A stretch of DNA of 64,000 nt. Source: Mastigocoleus testarum BC008 (GTDB taxonomy: Bacteria; Cyanobacteriota; Cyanobacteriia; Cyanobacteriales; Nostocaceae). Below are positions 36,840 to 45,859 of this stretch, piece after piece. The stretch is taken from the NCBI RefSeq assembly GCF_001456025.1, contig NZ_LMTZ01000001.1, positions 186,001 through 250,000 of the forward strand. The letters are read 5' to 3'. Within the stretch, counting starts at the first letter, position 1, and each line of letters starts with the position of its first letter. The notes below the pieces were generated by a model. That model did not search any database, was not told the DNA's origin, and saw only the letters and a list, made by a program, of their open reading frames with translations. The translations under genes were made by a program, and so were the position numbers.

Positions 36840-37874
36840 ATGGATAATCCACCTCAAAAGTTTCAAGTCAAATTAACCAAAATATTTCCAATTTCTAGCA
36901 TAATACCAGGTTTATTATTAACTGGTGGAATTGCTATTCTTGCAGAATCTCTAAAAAAACTACCATCACTTTCACTATTTAGTTCCCTAATCGTAGCAAT
37001 CCTGTTAGGAATTATAGTTAAAAATACAATTGGAGTTCCTCAAATTTTTCGTCCGGGAATTACCTTTTCTTTAAAACGTATTTTGCGATTGGCTATTATT
37101 CTCCTAGGATTGCGATTAAGTTTACCTCAAATACTTGCAGTTGGCCCCATTGGTTTAGTAATTGTTGTAGCAACCTTAGTCAGCACATTTGTTTTTACTT
37201 GTTGGTTTGGGAGACAAATTGGAGTCAATCCAAAACTAACAAAATTAATTGCTGCGGGTACTTCTATTTGCGGTGCTTCTGCTATAGTAGCCACAAATGG
37301 TGTAGTAGAAAGTAAAGATAAAGATGCGGCTTATGCTGTGGCAATAGTAACAATTTTCGGTACTATTTCCATGTTAGTTTATCCTTTATTATCTGGTTTA
37401 CTTCAAGTCACACCCGAACAATTTGGAATTTGGTGTGGTGTTTCCATTCATGAAACAGCTCAGGTAATTGCAGCAGCATTTCAAGGTGGACAAACTAGTG
37501 GTGAGCTAGCAACTGTTGCTAAATTATCGAGAGTTATATTTTTAGCTCCAGTTGTTTTAACGTTGGGAATTTTATCACCACCTGCAAATAATTCATCAAA
37601 AGAAGGTAAGTCGAGAAAATTACCGATACCTTGGTTTGTATTTGGATTTATTGCTCTAATGCTACTCAATAGTGCAAATATATTTCCTGATAGCTTCAAA
37701 AAATCAGTGACTGAATTTAACCACTTACTACTAACAATTTCAATGGCGGGAATGGGTTTGAAAACTAGCATTATTGATATTAAACAAAGCGGCTTAAAAC
37801 CTCTTTATCTAGGTGCTATTTCATGGTTATTTATTTCTATTCTCAGTTTTGGTATGATTGAGGCTTTTTATTAA
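36840..37874 (+). CDS. YeiH/UPF0324 family putative sulfate exporter
   Basis: A 344-residue membrane protein with about ten helices. Family features include ILRLAIILLGLRLSLPQIL in the first half, GTSICGASAIVATNGVV in the middle, and VSIHETAQVIAAAF, with charged and small residues within membrane segments. UPF0324 members are annotated as sulfate exporters on limited evidence. The gene follows the small thioredoxin-like gene by 118 bp in the same direction, so it may export excess sulfate or sulfite. Confidence 0.85.
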   Translation: MDNPPQKFQVKLTKIFPISSIIPGLLLTGGIAILAESLKKLPSLSLFSSLIVAILLGIIVKNTIGVPQIFRPGITFSLKRILRLAIILLGLRLSLPQILAVGPIGLVIVVATLVSTFVFTCWFGRQIGVNPKLTKLIAAGTSICGASAIVATNGVVESKDKDAAYAVAIVTIFGTISMLVYPLLSGLLQVTPEQFGIWCGVSIHETAQVIAAAFQGGQTSGELATVAKLSRVIFLAPVVLTLGILSPPANNSSKEGKSRKLPIPWFVFGFIALMLLNSANIFPDSFKKSVTEFNHLLLTISMAGMGLKTSIIDIKQSGLKPLYLGAISWLFISILSFGMIEAFY

Positions 37875-37963
37875 TCTAGTGTAACGTTTTCTGAGCTAAG
37901 ATTGCTTTAAATTCAAGGTAAAATTATCATCCCACCTTATTTTTTAATTATTGGAGGTTTGCA

Positions 37964-38536
37964 ATGAAGAAAATTTTATGGAGTATTGCTGCATTGGGCT
38001 TATTGGTTCTTCCTGCTTATGCTACTCAAGGGATTAGAGAAAATTCAAAAAATGAAATAGCTAGGAATAATAAAGCTACTCAAGAAATTCGGGAAAATAC
38101 TAATAAAAATGAGATAGCCAGAACTCATAGACATGGTGCAAGAAGAGATGGAATTGTAAGATTCAAGAGTAATTATAGTGTAGAAGAAACAGTCAAACGC
38201 TTTCAATCCATCGCCAAAGAACAGGGTTTAAATATTGTTACCACAGTTAATCATCAAGCTGGAGCCGAATCTGTTGGTTTAGAATTAAGACCAACTCAAG
38301 TAATCATATTTGGTAATCCTCGTGCTGGTACTCCACTGATGCAGTGCAATCAAACTGCAGGAATCGATCTACCACAAAAAGCACTTATTTGGGAAGACGA
38401 ACAAGGACAAGTATGGCTTGGTTACAACAGTCCAAGATATTTATTTATTCGTCACAGATTGAGAGGTTGCGGTGAAGAAGCATTAGAAAGAATCGGTAAT
38501 GCTTTAAAAATGTTAGCCCAGAGAGTAACCCAGTAA
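37964..38536 (+). CDS. Secreted DUF302 protein
   Basis: A 190-residue protein with a signal peptide (MKKILWSIAALGLLVLPAYA, cleavage after AYA near residue 20). Residues 22-55 contain two imperfect copies of a TQ-IREN-KNEIAR unit. The DUF302 domain follows, with FGNPRAGTPLMQCNQTAGID and KALIWEDEQGQVWLGYNSP as clear family features. DUF302 proteins are small periplasmic or cytoplasmic domains of unknown function. A TTGGAGG site precedes the ATG. It lies 89 bp after the YeiH-type gene and ends the sulfur cluster. Confidence 0.88.
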   Translation: MKKILWSIAALGLLVLPAYATQGIRENSKNEIARNNKATQEIRENTNKNEIARTHRHGARRDGIVRFKSNYSVEETVKRFQSIAKEQGLNIVTTVNHQAGAESVGLELRPTQVIIFGNPRAGTPLMQCNQTAGIDLPQKALIWEDEQGQVWLGYNSPRYLFIRHRLRGCGEEALERIGNALKMLAQRVTQ

Positions 38537-39157
38537 TATTGTGTTCGCTTAGTTACTTTTCATTAAGTACGCAGGGGGAAGAGAGGAGGGTGCAGATTGA
38601 GAGAGGATTTCCAGTTTTTTACACATGTGCAGGAATCATAAATAATTTACCGAACATGATATAAAAACTGTAGAATCTCTACAAATACGCAGGATACAAT
38701 TTGCATGTCTGCTCAATAAACTTCCCTTTGATAATGTTTTGATGAAATAATATTAGGTAATAGGGAACTGGAAATAGAGAATAGGGAAAAAATATACGAA
38801 TTTCATCTTTTTGCATGGATAATTTCTGCACTGTAATCATGTAGATTATTTTTATCCTAGATTAGGATGACATAGCTTATACGAATGATTTATTGTTGTT
38901 ATTTATACGAAAATATAACTTCCTAAGTTTCCCAACAATGTGATGTTTTGAAGGTTTTGTTACCTCCAAATTATAAACTAACACCACCATCCAACGCTTT
39001 TAAAACACTTAAGAGAAACGCGCTTACACTATGGGGTGGAAAAATTATCCCATAATTCTTTAAAACTTTTATTAAAATGTCATCCAAGTAGACAAATATG
39101 TCTACTAAAATTAGACTAAATAATTGAACGATACCAAATAATTAAGCTAAATTATTA
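38537..39157. other. Intergenic region, about 620 bp
   Basis: Convergent end region between the DUF302 gene and the TetR gene. It holds the palindrome at 39087-39106. I see no gene in the rest. Confidence 0.5.
39087..39106. promoter_or_regulatory. TetR-type operator palindrome, downstream site
   Basis: AGTAGACA-AATA-TGTCTACT is a perfect 8-bp inverted repeat 51 bp after the tetR stop codon. It shares GTAGAC/GTCTAC with the palindrome upstream of tetR (39787-39804). Confidence 0.6.
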
Positions 39158-39775
39158 TTATTCTGCATTCATAAAAGCAACTAAAGTCTCACGAGCGTAT
39201 TCTGCTCCTTCGGGATTACCTTCAATACTTGCCATTAAAATTGAACCACTAACTAAAAGTAAATACTGTTGAGAAAAAACTTCAGGTTTAGGAATACCAG
39301 CTTCGAGAGCAAGTTTAAAAATGTAAGTTCGCATTGATTGTCTGACAGTCGCGCAAATTTGCTTCACAGAATGGGAAGTATTTGCAAGCTCCACAGCGGC
39401 TTTAATAAAAGGACATCCCTTAAAATCAGGACTTACATACCATTCACGTAAAACATCAAAGCTTGTTAATATTTTTTCTCTAGGACTACTCGCTCTTTGG
39501 TCAAGAGTTTCTTCAAACCATTTCAGCCATCGTTTGGCTTGAAAGCGCATCACTTCGATAATCAATTCGTCTTTTGATGGAAAATATCGATAAAATGTGC
39601 GTCTAGCAACATCTGAATTTGCAATTACCTCATTGATACTAACTTGATTGAAGCCTTTGCACTCAAACAATTCCGCTGCTGCAATCAAAATTTTATCCCG
39701 TGGCTCCCGTTTTTTCAGAGAACCCAGCGAAATGGAATGATTCTGTTGATATTCATAATTATTGTCACCACTCAT
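39158..39775 (-). CDS. TetR/AcrR family transcriptional regulator
   Basis: A 205-residue repressor. The N-terminal helix-turn-helix is at residues about 25-70 (AAELFECKGFNQVSINEVI followed by VARRTFYRYFPSKDEL). The C-terminal ligand domain has PFIKAAVELANTSH, a pattern seen in LmrA/YxaF-like members. It is divergent from the DoxX-GAF histidine kinase gene. A GTAGAC-N6-GTCTAC palindrome lies 12 bp upstream of its start and a related one lies just downstream of its stop, so it probably represses itself and perhaps the kinase gene. Ligand unknown. Confidence 0.9.
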   Translation of the reverse strand: MSGDNNYEYQQNHSISLGSLKKREPRDKILIAAAELFECKGFNQVSINEVIANSDVARRTFYRYFPSKDELIIEVMRFQAKRWLKWFEETLDQRASSPREKILTSFDVLREWYVSPDFKGCPFIKAAVELANTSHSVKQICATVRQSMRTYIFKLALEAGIPKPEVFSQQYLLLVSGSILMASIEGNPEGAEYARETLVAFMNAE

Positions 39776-39786
39776 AAATCAATCAT

Positions 39787-39804
39787 GTAGACTGTGGTGT
39801 CTAC
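39787..39804. promoter_or_regulatory. TetR-type operator palindrome in the divergent promoter
   Basis: GTAGACTGTGGTGTCTAC, a 6-bp inverted repeat with a 6-bp spacer, 12 bp upstream of tetR. A further half-site GTCTAC is at 39906-39911, 26 bp before the kinase start. Likely the binding site for the TetR protein. Confidence 0.65.
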
Positions 39805-39936
39805 TTTGTAGTATCTTAAAATGCAGCCTTATGTATTTATCAAACTAAGGCTTCCGAGATTTAACCGTATATAAAGTGTTTCATTTTTGTCTGTATTTGA
39901 CAATAGTCTACAGAATTAAGAACCAGGGAGCGAGGG

Positions 39937-41601
39937 ATGATAAAAGAAAAGCGGCTTGAAATCGGATTGTTTGTCATGCGTTTAAGCCTTGGAATCTTGT
40001 TTTTAGCTTTAGTGATGCAAAAATTTATACTAACTAAAGCAACACAAGGTATGTTAGAAGGATTTCATTCTTTTGAGTTATCGATCGCTGCATGTTATCT
40101 ACTATATTTTGTTGCAGTGATTTTGATATTAATCTTCCTTGCTGGTTTATATAAAACATTTTCTTACGGTACTTTGTTAGGTATGCAGTTAGTATCAGTT
40201 ATTTCTATGCACAGGGAAATGTTCGATCCTAACAAGCATCATTATGTTTTATCTTGGGAAAGTATTCCAGTAATAGGAGCTTTGACTGCATTATTTTTAT
40301 TGCGGGATAAAGATTATTTTTTAACTTTCCAGCAGATAGCAAACAATAAACTAGATTCATTAAATAATAATTCTTGGAAGTACCAACAAAGAACTTTAGA
40401 AATTTTGTCATCTCTGAGTCATCGTACGGGTGACTTGAAAGTCTATTTAAAAGAGATTGCAAAAGGAGTTAGTGAATTAATTAGTGTTGATTCTTCTGCA
40501 ATTACTATTTGTCAACAAGGTTTTGGTCAGTTATTAGCTAGTAATATCGAACATCATGAGGATAAGAGAACTCATTCGCTACACGGTCAATTAACTGGTA
40601 CTGTTGTTAATACTGGTCAATCCTTGGTCGTTGAAGATACAGAAAATTGTACCGAATATGGTGAAGCTCCACCAGGATGTCGTGCATATTTGGGAATACC
40701 TTTACGTACACCTCAAGGGGAAGTAATAGGTACAATTTGTTCTTTTCATCAAAAACCTCGTAATTTTTCTACTCTAGAAATCGAGATTGTTGAACTCTTT
40801 GCAGAACGAGCTGCAACAGCAATTGATAATCACTATCTTTATCAACAACAAAGACAATTTAATCAATTTTTGGAAAAAGAAGTAAATCTCAAAACAGAAG
40901 AGTTACAAGCCACTCAAACTAAACTTATTGAACGGGAAAATTTGGCTGCGATCGGTGAATTTGCAGCTTCGATTGTTCACGAAATTCGTAATCCCCTTTC
41001 CACAATAAATTTAGTTTTAGAGTATTTTAGTAAATCTGATTTATCTGAACAGCTGAGAAAGCGGTTAAATTTGGCATTAGATGAGGCAAAGCGTTTAGAA
41101 AAATTATTAAAAGAGATATTACTTTATGCAAAGCCACAAATCTTAGATATTTCAGAAATTAATATTAATAAATGTATTCAAAAAGTATTAGAATTACAGC
41201 GAAATTTGCCAGATACAATCAATAAAAGCATTGAATTTGAGTATGGGAACGTCGAAGTCAGCATACAGGGTGATGAAGATAAAATTAAACAAGTATTAAT
41301 TAATATTATACAGAATGCTTGCGAAGCAGTAGTCTCTGGAGAAAAAGTTAAATTACAAGTAAACATTAACCCAAGATTGCAAGAAGTTTGCATTCAAGTT
41401 CGCAATGGTGGAGAACCTATACCACCCCACATATTACCATTGTTGACTCAACCATTCTTTTCCACAAAATCTTCTGGGACTGGATTAGGACTTGCAATTA
41501 CTAAAAGGATTATAGAAGCACATAACGGAGAATTGTCTATCGAATCTAATGCTGAGGAAGGGACTTTAGTAACAGTAAGATTACCGCTATTTTTAGCATA
41601 A
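39937..41601 (+). CDS. Sensor histidine kinase with N-terminal DoxX-like membrane domain and GAF domain
   Basis: A 554-residue kinase. Residues 1-130 form a four-helix membrane domain resembling DoxX (FVMRLSLGILFLALVMQKF at the start), an unusual input module. A GAF domain occupies about 160-300 (GTVVNTGQSLVVEDT, YLGIPLRTPQGEVIGTICSF), a coiled coil follows (EKEVNLKTEELQATQTKL), then HisKA with the phosphorylated histidine in SIVHEIRNP (about residue 348), and the ATPase domain with NIIQNACEAV and GTGLGLAIT. It lies 138 bp ahead of the OmpR-type regulator gene. The DoxX part may sense a quinone, thiol or other membrane redox signal; this is inference. Confidence 0.88.
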   Translation: MIKEKRLEIGLFVMRLSLGILFLALVMQKFILTKATQGMLEGFHSFELSIAACYLLYFVAVILILIFLAGLYKTFSYGTLLGMQLVSVISMHREMFDPNKHHYVLSWESIPVIGALTALFLLRDKDYFLTFQQIANNKLDSLNNNSWKYQQRTLEILSSLSHRTGDLKVYLKEIAKGVSELISVDSSAITICQQGFGQLLASNIEHHEDKRTHSLHGQLTGTVVNTGQSLVVEDTENCTEYGEAPPGCRAYLGIPLRTPQGEVIGTICSFHQKPRNFSTLEIEIVELFAERAATAIDNHYLYQQQRQFNQFLEKEVNLKTEELQATQTKLIERENLAAIGEFAASIVHEIRNPLSTINLVLEYFSKSDLSEQLRKRLNLALDEAKRLEKLLKEILLYAKPQILDISEININKCIQKVLELQRNLPDTINKSIEFEYGNVEVSIQGDEDKIKQVLINIIQNACEAVVSGEKVKLQVNINPRLQEVCIQVRNGGEPIPPHILPLLTQPFFSTKSSGTGLGLAITKRIIEAHNGELSIESNAEEGTLVTVRLPLFLA

Positions 41602-41739
41602 AAGTATCAATTAATTATCAAAAATATTTTAAATAGCCTGTTTTGATTTATTGTTTAATTTTATTTATTTGATTTTGGTTGTTTGATTTTGTAAATTAAA
41701 CCAGCAAATAGAGATATTTGAAAATGTGGAGATTAGGTT

Positions 41740-42426
41740 GTGAGCGAACATATCCTTCTGGTTGAAGATGAAGTCAATCTCGCTGAATTTTTAGAAATGG
41801 AGTTAACTTCTGAAGGTTATATCGTCAGTGTTGCTCATGATGGGGTAACAGGATTAATGTTAGCACGAAAATCAAATCCAGATTTAGCAATTTTAGATTG
41901 GATGCTCCCCAGCTTAACTGGGTTAGAACTTTGTCGTCGTTTGCGAGCAACAAAAACTAAAATTCCGATTATTTTACTCACAGCTAAACATGAAGTAAGT
42001 TCTCGGGTTATGGGTTTGGATGCAGGAGCTGATGACTATCTCATAAAACCTTTCAAACTTGAAGAACTTTTGGCGAGAATTCGCGCTCATTTACGTCGAA
42101 GCGTAGAAAAAGATAAACGTCATTTATTAATATTTGAAGATTTAATTTTGAACCGTAAAACTCATGAAGTGTTTCGCGGTAATCGAGCAATAGAATTAAC
42201 TGTAAAAGAGTTTGACTTACTAGAATATTTGATGAGCAACCCCCATCAAATATTTACTAGAAACCAAATTTTAGAACAAGTTTGGGGTTACGACTTTGTT
42301 GCTGATTCCAATGTGATTGAGGTATATGTACGTTATCTGCGTCTTAAACTTGAAAAAAATGATGAGAAACGTCTAATCCATACAGTTAGGGGCATAGGAT
42401 ATGTATTAGATGTCTCCAAGCATTGA
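41740..42426 (+). CDS. OmpR/PhoB-family response regulator
   Basis: A 228-residue regulator starting at a GTG (MSEHILLVEDEV) with AGATTAGG upstream. The receiver domain has the acidic pocket VEDE, the phosphoacceptor aspartate in LAILDWMLPS (about residue 54) and the lysine in LIKPFKLEEL (about 103). The C-terminal winged helix is about residues 135-225 (LTVKEFDLLEYLMSNP, VIEVYVRYLRLKLE, HTVRGIGYVL). It follows the DoxX-GAF kinase directly and is its likely partner. Confidence 0.93.
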   Translation: MSEHILLVEDEVNLAEFLEMELTSEGYIVSVAHDGVTGLMLARKSNPDLAILDWMLPSLTGLELCRRLRATKTKIPIILLTAKHEVSSRVMGLDAGADDYLIKPFKLEELLARIRAHLRRSVEKDKRHLLIFEDLILNRKTHEVFRGNRAIELTVKEFDLLEYLMSNPHQIFTRNQILEQVWGYDFVADSNVIEVYVRYLRLKLEKNDEKRLIHTVRGIGYVLDVSKH

Positions 42427-42630
42427 GAACATCAGTCTGATGGGATTTTATTCGCAAAAAATTCTTCCTTATCTTCACGTAATATGAAGCACAATTTGTG
42501 AGAAGCCATTTTTGCTGCAATATAGCTCTCTAACACCCACACTACCATTGAAGTGAGATCCGATACTCTAAGTAAGTAGGCGAGAAAAAAGTAAACTATG
42601 TAAATAAATATAAAATATCTGTATTTGGCT

Positions 42631-42664
42631 TGTAATAGCGCTTTAGCGCTAAAGTGCTACTACA
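42631..42664. repeat. Dispersed palindromic repeat, family A (copy 3)
   Basis: TGTAATAGCGCTTTAGCG and CGCTAAAGTGCTACTACA meet with no loop, giving a near-perfect 34-bp palindrome. It has the same arms as the copies at 3665 and 9279 but has lost the central 17 bases. Confidence 0.75.
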
Positions 42665-42979
42665 AACAAGTTATTATTTTCTTACTAACACACTTAAATC
42701 TATTAGGTACGAATTGAGAAAATTTATGCCCAATTCCCTGAATTTGATATGTCTCCAAAAATTGGATTATCTAGGTAGATTATTTACAAAGTCGATTTGT
42801 GCACACAACTAATATCTAGTTGATAGTGATTGCAAAAATCTGACTACTGCTGTTGCAAAAAATTTTAAGTGAATTTATGAAACATAATCCATAAAAGAGC
42901 ACTGGGAACAACACCACAATCTTTGTTAATCAAAATTAGCAACCTAGTCAACACTATGTAAACAAAAATTAATAATATG

Positions 42980-43041
42980 TGATAATAGTTACATGAAAAT
43001 CAAGTCTACTTGTTATATATTTATTCTTGTTGATAATAGTT
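42980..43041. promoter_or_regulatory. Two Fur-like direct repeats upstream of the Fe(III) importer
   Basis: TGATAATAGTT occurs at 42980-42990 and again at 43031-43041, 51 bases apart, 320-380 bp before the first binding-protein gene. Similarity to the GATAAT units of Fur boxes and the iron-uptake context suggest Fur control. Found by eye only. Confidence 0.35.
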
Positions 43042-43360
43042 GTCGTTAAACCATTGTTTAAATCAGATTACTAAATCAGATGCTACGTATACAGCAAGTA
43101 GGCGCAATGTAATTGCGTTGAACTTGAAACTAAATCTCAAATATGAAATCTCTAAGATAAAATCTCGAAAACTTCGGGGTATCTGGAGTAACGATGACCG
43201 GGAGTGACAGTATATATATCTTGTTTGGGATTATCAAAGGTGACTAATTAACTGGGACATTGGCTAGAGTTAAGAATTTGCGCGTGTGAAGATCCTGCAT
43301 GTAAAATCTCTACAAATTGACCGGATAAGGCTAATTGTTTTACTGGAGATGTAGCTAATT

Positions 43361-44368
43361 ATGCGAAAGTTTTTTTTGTTGGGGTTAGTGACTGTTGTCA
43401 CCGGAGTTGGTATATGGGGATGTTCGCAAGGTGTTAATGAGAATTCAAAAACTCTCGTTGTTTATTCTGGTAGAAACAAAAAGCTGGTTGGTCCTTTAAT
43501 TGAACAAGCGAAAGAGGATTTAAATCTAAATATTGAAGTACGTTACGGTAAAACCTCTCAACTGGCGATCGCACTTTTAGAAGAAGGTGATAATAGTCGT
43601 GCAGATGTCTTTTTTGGACAGGATGCTGGTGCTTTAGGGGCTTTGGAAAAAAACCAAAAAACTCTACCAATCGAGTCGAAAATACTAGAGCAAGTAGATT
43701 CTCGTTTTCGTTCGCCGGAAGGAAATTGGTTAGGGGTTTCTGGAAGAGCTCGTACTGTTGATTACAATACTAAATTGGTCAAAGAAAGTGATTTACCAAA
43801 ATCGATTTGGGACTTAACTCAACCCAAATGGCGTGGTAAAGTTGCTTGGGCACCTACTAATGGTTCTTTTCAATCATTTGTAACTGCAATGCGGGCAATT
43901 GAAGGTGAAGAAAAAACATTAGAATGGCTTAAAGCGATGAAAGCCAATGATGTGAAAAAGTATGGCAATAATGTAGCAATTGTTAAAGCTTTGGGAAGAG
44001 GTGAAGTTCATTTGGGGTTGGTCAATCACTATTATTTACCCCGCTTCAAGAAAGAAAATCCTGATTTTCCGGTAGCTCACCACTATACCAATAAAGATGC
44101 AGGTGCAATGGTGAACGTTGCTGGGGTAGCAATGATGAAGACTACCGACCAAAAGGAAGATGTGCAAAAATTTATCAACTATATGGTTAGTTCAAAAGCA
44201 CAAAACTACTTTGCTTCCAAAACCAATGAGTATCCTTTAAGTGAAGGAGTAGACGCACCTACTTTGCAAGTATCCCTCAAAGAACTTGACCCTCCAGAGA
44301 TTGATTTGACTAAATTATCTAGTTTAGAAGAAACTTTGAAGCTGCTACAAAAAGCTGGAGTTGTTTAA
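43361..44368 (+). CDS. futA: Fe(III) ABC transporter substrate-binding lipoprotein (FutA-type)
   Basis: A 335-residue extracytoplasmic iron-binding protein. The lipobox IWGC ends at Cys21, so it should be lipid-anchored. The mature part starts LVVYSGRNKKLVGPLIEQ and contains RYGKTSQLAIALLEEG, VSGRARTVDYN and LVNHYYLPRF, the tyrosine- and arginine-bearing segments that bind Fe(III) in FutA/FbpA proteins. It shares about two-thirds identity with the second copy 460 bp downstream. It is the first gene of the importer operon. Confidence 0.9.
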   Translation: MRKFFLLGLVTVVTGVGIWGCSQGVNENSKTLVVYSGRNKKLVGPLIEQAKEDLNLNIEVRYGKTSQLAIALLEEGDNSRADVFFGQDAGALGALEKNQKTLPIESKILEQVDSRFRSPEGNWLGVSGRARTVDYNTKLVKESDLPKSIWDLTQPKWRGKVAWAPTNGSFQSFVTAMRAIEGEEKTLEWLKAMKANDVKKYGNNVAIVKALGRGEVHLGLVNHYYLPRFKKENPDFPVAHHYTNKDAGAMVNVAGVAMMKTTDQKEDVQKFINYMVSSKAQNYFASKTNEYPLSEGVDAPTLQVSLKELDPPEIDLTKLSSLEETLKLLQKAGVV

Positions 44369-44830
44369 TTGGGTAATTAGTGATGTATTATAATGACAAT
44401 TATATTCATTAGAATATCTAATGTTTATAGGGTGTGTTAAGCATAAGTTTTAACGCAAATCTTCTTGGTAAGCCTCTTTATAGGGGCAAGTGAAAAATGA
44501 TGGTTTTGCATAATTAGTTGTTTAATTTTTGTGATTCCTTTATTTGTCTGACCCCTGTAAAGTTTAAGGCAATTTTTGCACAGTAAACTTGCTGTGATGG
44601 AAAATTGTGCGCCTATTTAGATGATGACTTTTTTGAACTCCTGAATTCTATTTGTATCCGAAATTGATTTACCGTCGAGTCCAATACAAGCCTGATGAAC
44701 AAAGGGAAATTTACCCGAAAAATATATCAATTAAGTATTGGAATCAACTAAGTAGAGACCTAGGATGTGATATCTCTACGAATCAATTTAACTACCTGAG
44801 ACATATAGTTTTTAATGGAGTCAGCAGTCT
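44369..44830. other. Intergenic region between the two binding-protein genes
   Basis: 462 bp with no convincing gene; the 60-codon frame at 44652-44834 is compositionally unremarkable. The last 80 bases (CCTAGGATGTGATATCTCTACGA region, 44759-44782) resemble bases 43293-43318 upstream of the first gene, as if the paralogue's leader was duplicated with it. Confidence 0.45.
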
Positions 44831-45859
44831 ATGAGAAACATAAGACGGAAGTTTGTTTCCCTTGGATTAGCAGCCGTTGCAACTGGTTTGAGTTTTGCTA
44901 GTTGGGGTTTGGGTACAGAAACAGCTCAAGCACGTCGCAAAACTTTGGTAATTTATTCCGGTAGAAGCGAGAAGTTAATTGGTCCGTTAATTAAGCAGGC
45001 TAGAAAAGATTTAAATTTAGATATTAAAGTACGCTACGGTAAAACAGCTCAGTTAGCGATCGCGCTTTTGGAAGAAGGTAGAAATAGCCGCGCAGATTTA
45101 TTCTTCGCTCAAGATGCTGGAGCTTTAGGTGCAATAGAAAGAAGAGGGCGTACTTTACCTATCTCATTCCGACAATTGAATAAAGTACCTGCTCGTTTCC
45201 GTTCCCCAAGAGGAAACTGGATGGGAATTTCCGGACGTGCTCGTACTATTGACTACAACACTAAGTTAGTTAAAAAAAGCCAATTACCAAAATCAATTTG
45301 GGAATTAACTAAACCCAAATGGCGTGGTAAAGTCGGCTGGGCTCCTACAAATGCTTCATTCCAGTCATTTGTAACTGGTATGCGAGTAATGTATGGCGAC
45401 AAAAAGACATTAAAATGGCTCAAAGCTATGAAAGCTAATGGCACCAAAAAATACCCCAAAAATACTCCTATTGTTAAAGCATTAGGACGTGGTGAAATTC
45501 ACCTCGGGTTGGTAAACCATTACTATTTAGCTCGGTTCCAAAAAACCAATCCTAAGTTCCCTGTTGCTCATCACTATACCCGCAGAGATCCAGGTGCAAT
45601 GATCAATGTGGCTGGAGTATCAGTCCTGAGGACTACCGATCAAAGAAGAGACGCGGAAAGATTTATCAACTATCTACTCAGTCGTAAATCTCAACAATAC
45701 TTTTCTTCTAAAACCAAAGAGTACCCCCTACGTAAAGGGATTGCATCTCCCAAAGGACAAGTACCTTTGTATCGACTCAGAGCGCCAAGAATCAACCTAA
45801 CCAAATTACACACTCTCGAAGCAACCTTGAAGTTATTACAAAAAGCAGGAGTTATCTAA
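44831..45859 (+). CDS. futA: Fe(III) ABC transporter periplasmic binding protein with Tat-like signal (FutA2-type)
   Basis: A 342-residue paralogue of the previous gene. Its leader MRNIRRKFVSLGLAAVATGL carries a twin-arginine motif (residues 5-6) and ends in TAQA (cleavage after residue 34), so it is a soluble, Tat-exported form and not a lipoprotein, as for FutA2 in Synechocystis. The iron-site segments VSGRARTIDYN-like (ISGRARTIDYN), RYGKTAQLAIALLEEG and LVNHYYLARF are conserved. The mature protein is strikingly basic, with many arginines and lysines. Its stop codon abuts the permease ATG. Confidence 0.92.
   Translation: MRNIRRKFVSLGLAAVATGLSFASWGLGTETAQARRKTLVIYSGRSEKLIGPLIKQARKDLNLDIKVRYGKTAQLAIALLEEGRNSRADLFFAQDAGALGAIERRGRTLPISFRQLNKVPARFRSPRGNWMGISGRARTIDYNTKLVKKSQLPKSIWELTKPKWRGKVGWAPTNASFQSFVTGMRVMYGDKKTLKWLKAMKANGTKKYPKNTPIVKALGRGEIHLGLVNHYYLARFQKTNPKFPVAHHYTRRDPGAMINVAGVSVLRTTDQRRDAERFINYLLSRKSQQYFSSKTKEYPLRKGIASPKGQVPLYRLRAPRINLTKLHTLEATLKLLQKAGVI

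Larger units (their letters stand above)
42427..43360. other. Intergenic region, about 930 bp
   Basis: Separates the response regulator from the Fe(III) importer operon. It holds palindromic repeat A (42631-42664) and two Fur-like motifs (42980-43041). A small palindrome CGCAATGTAATTGCG lies near 43100. No gene seen. Confidence 0.5.

Noticed and set aside
44652..44834. 60-codon frame between the futA genes
   Set aside because: No ribosome binding site or protein-like pattern, and it overlaps the leader of the second futA gene.
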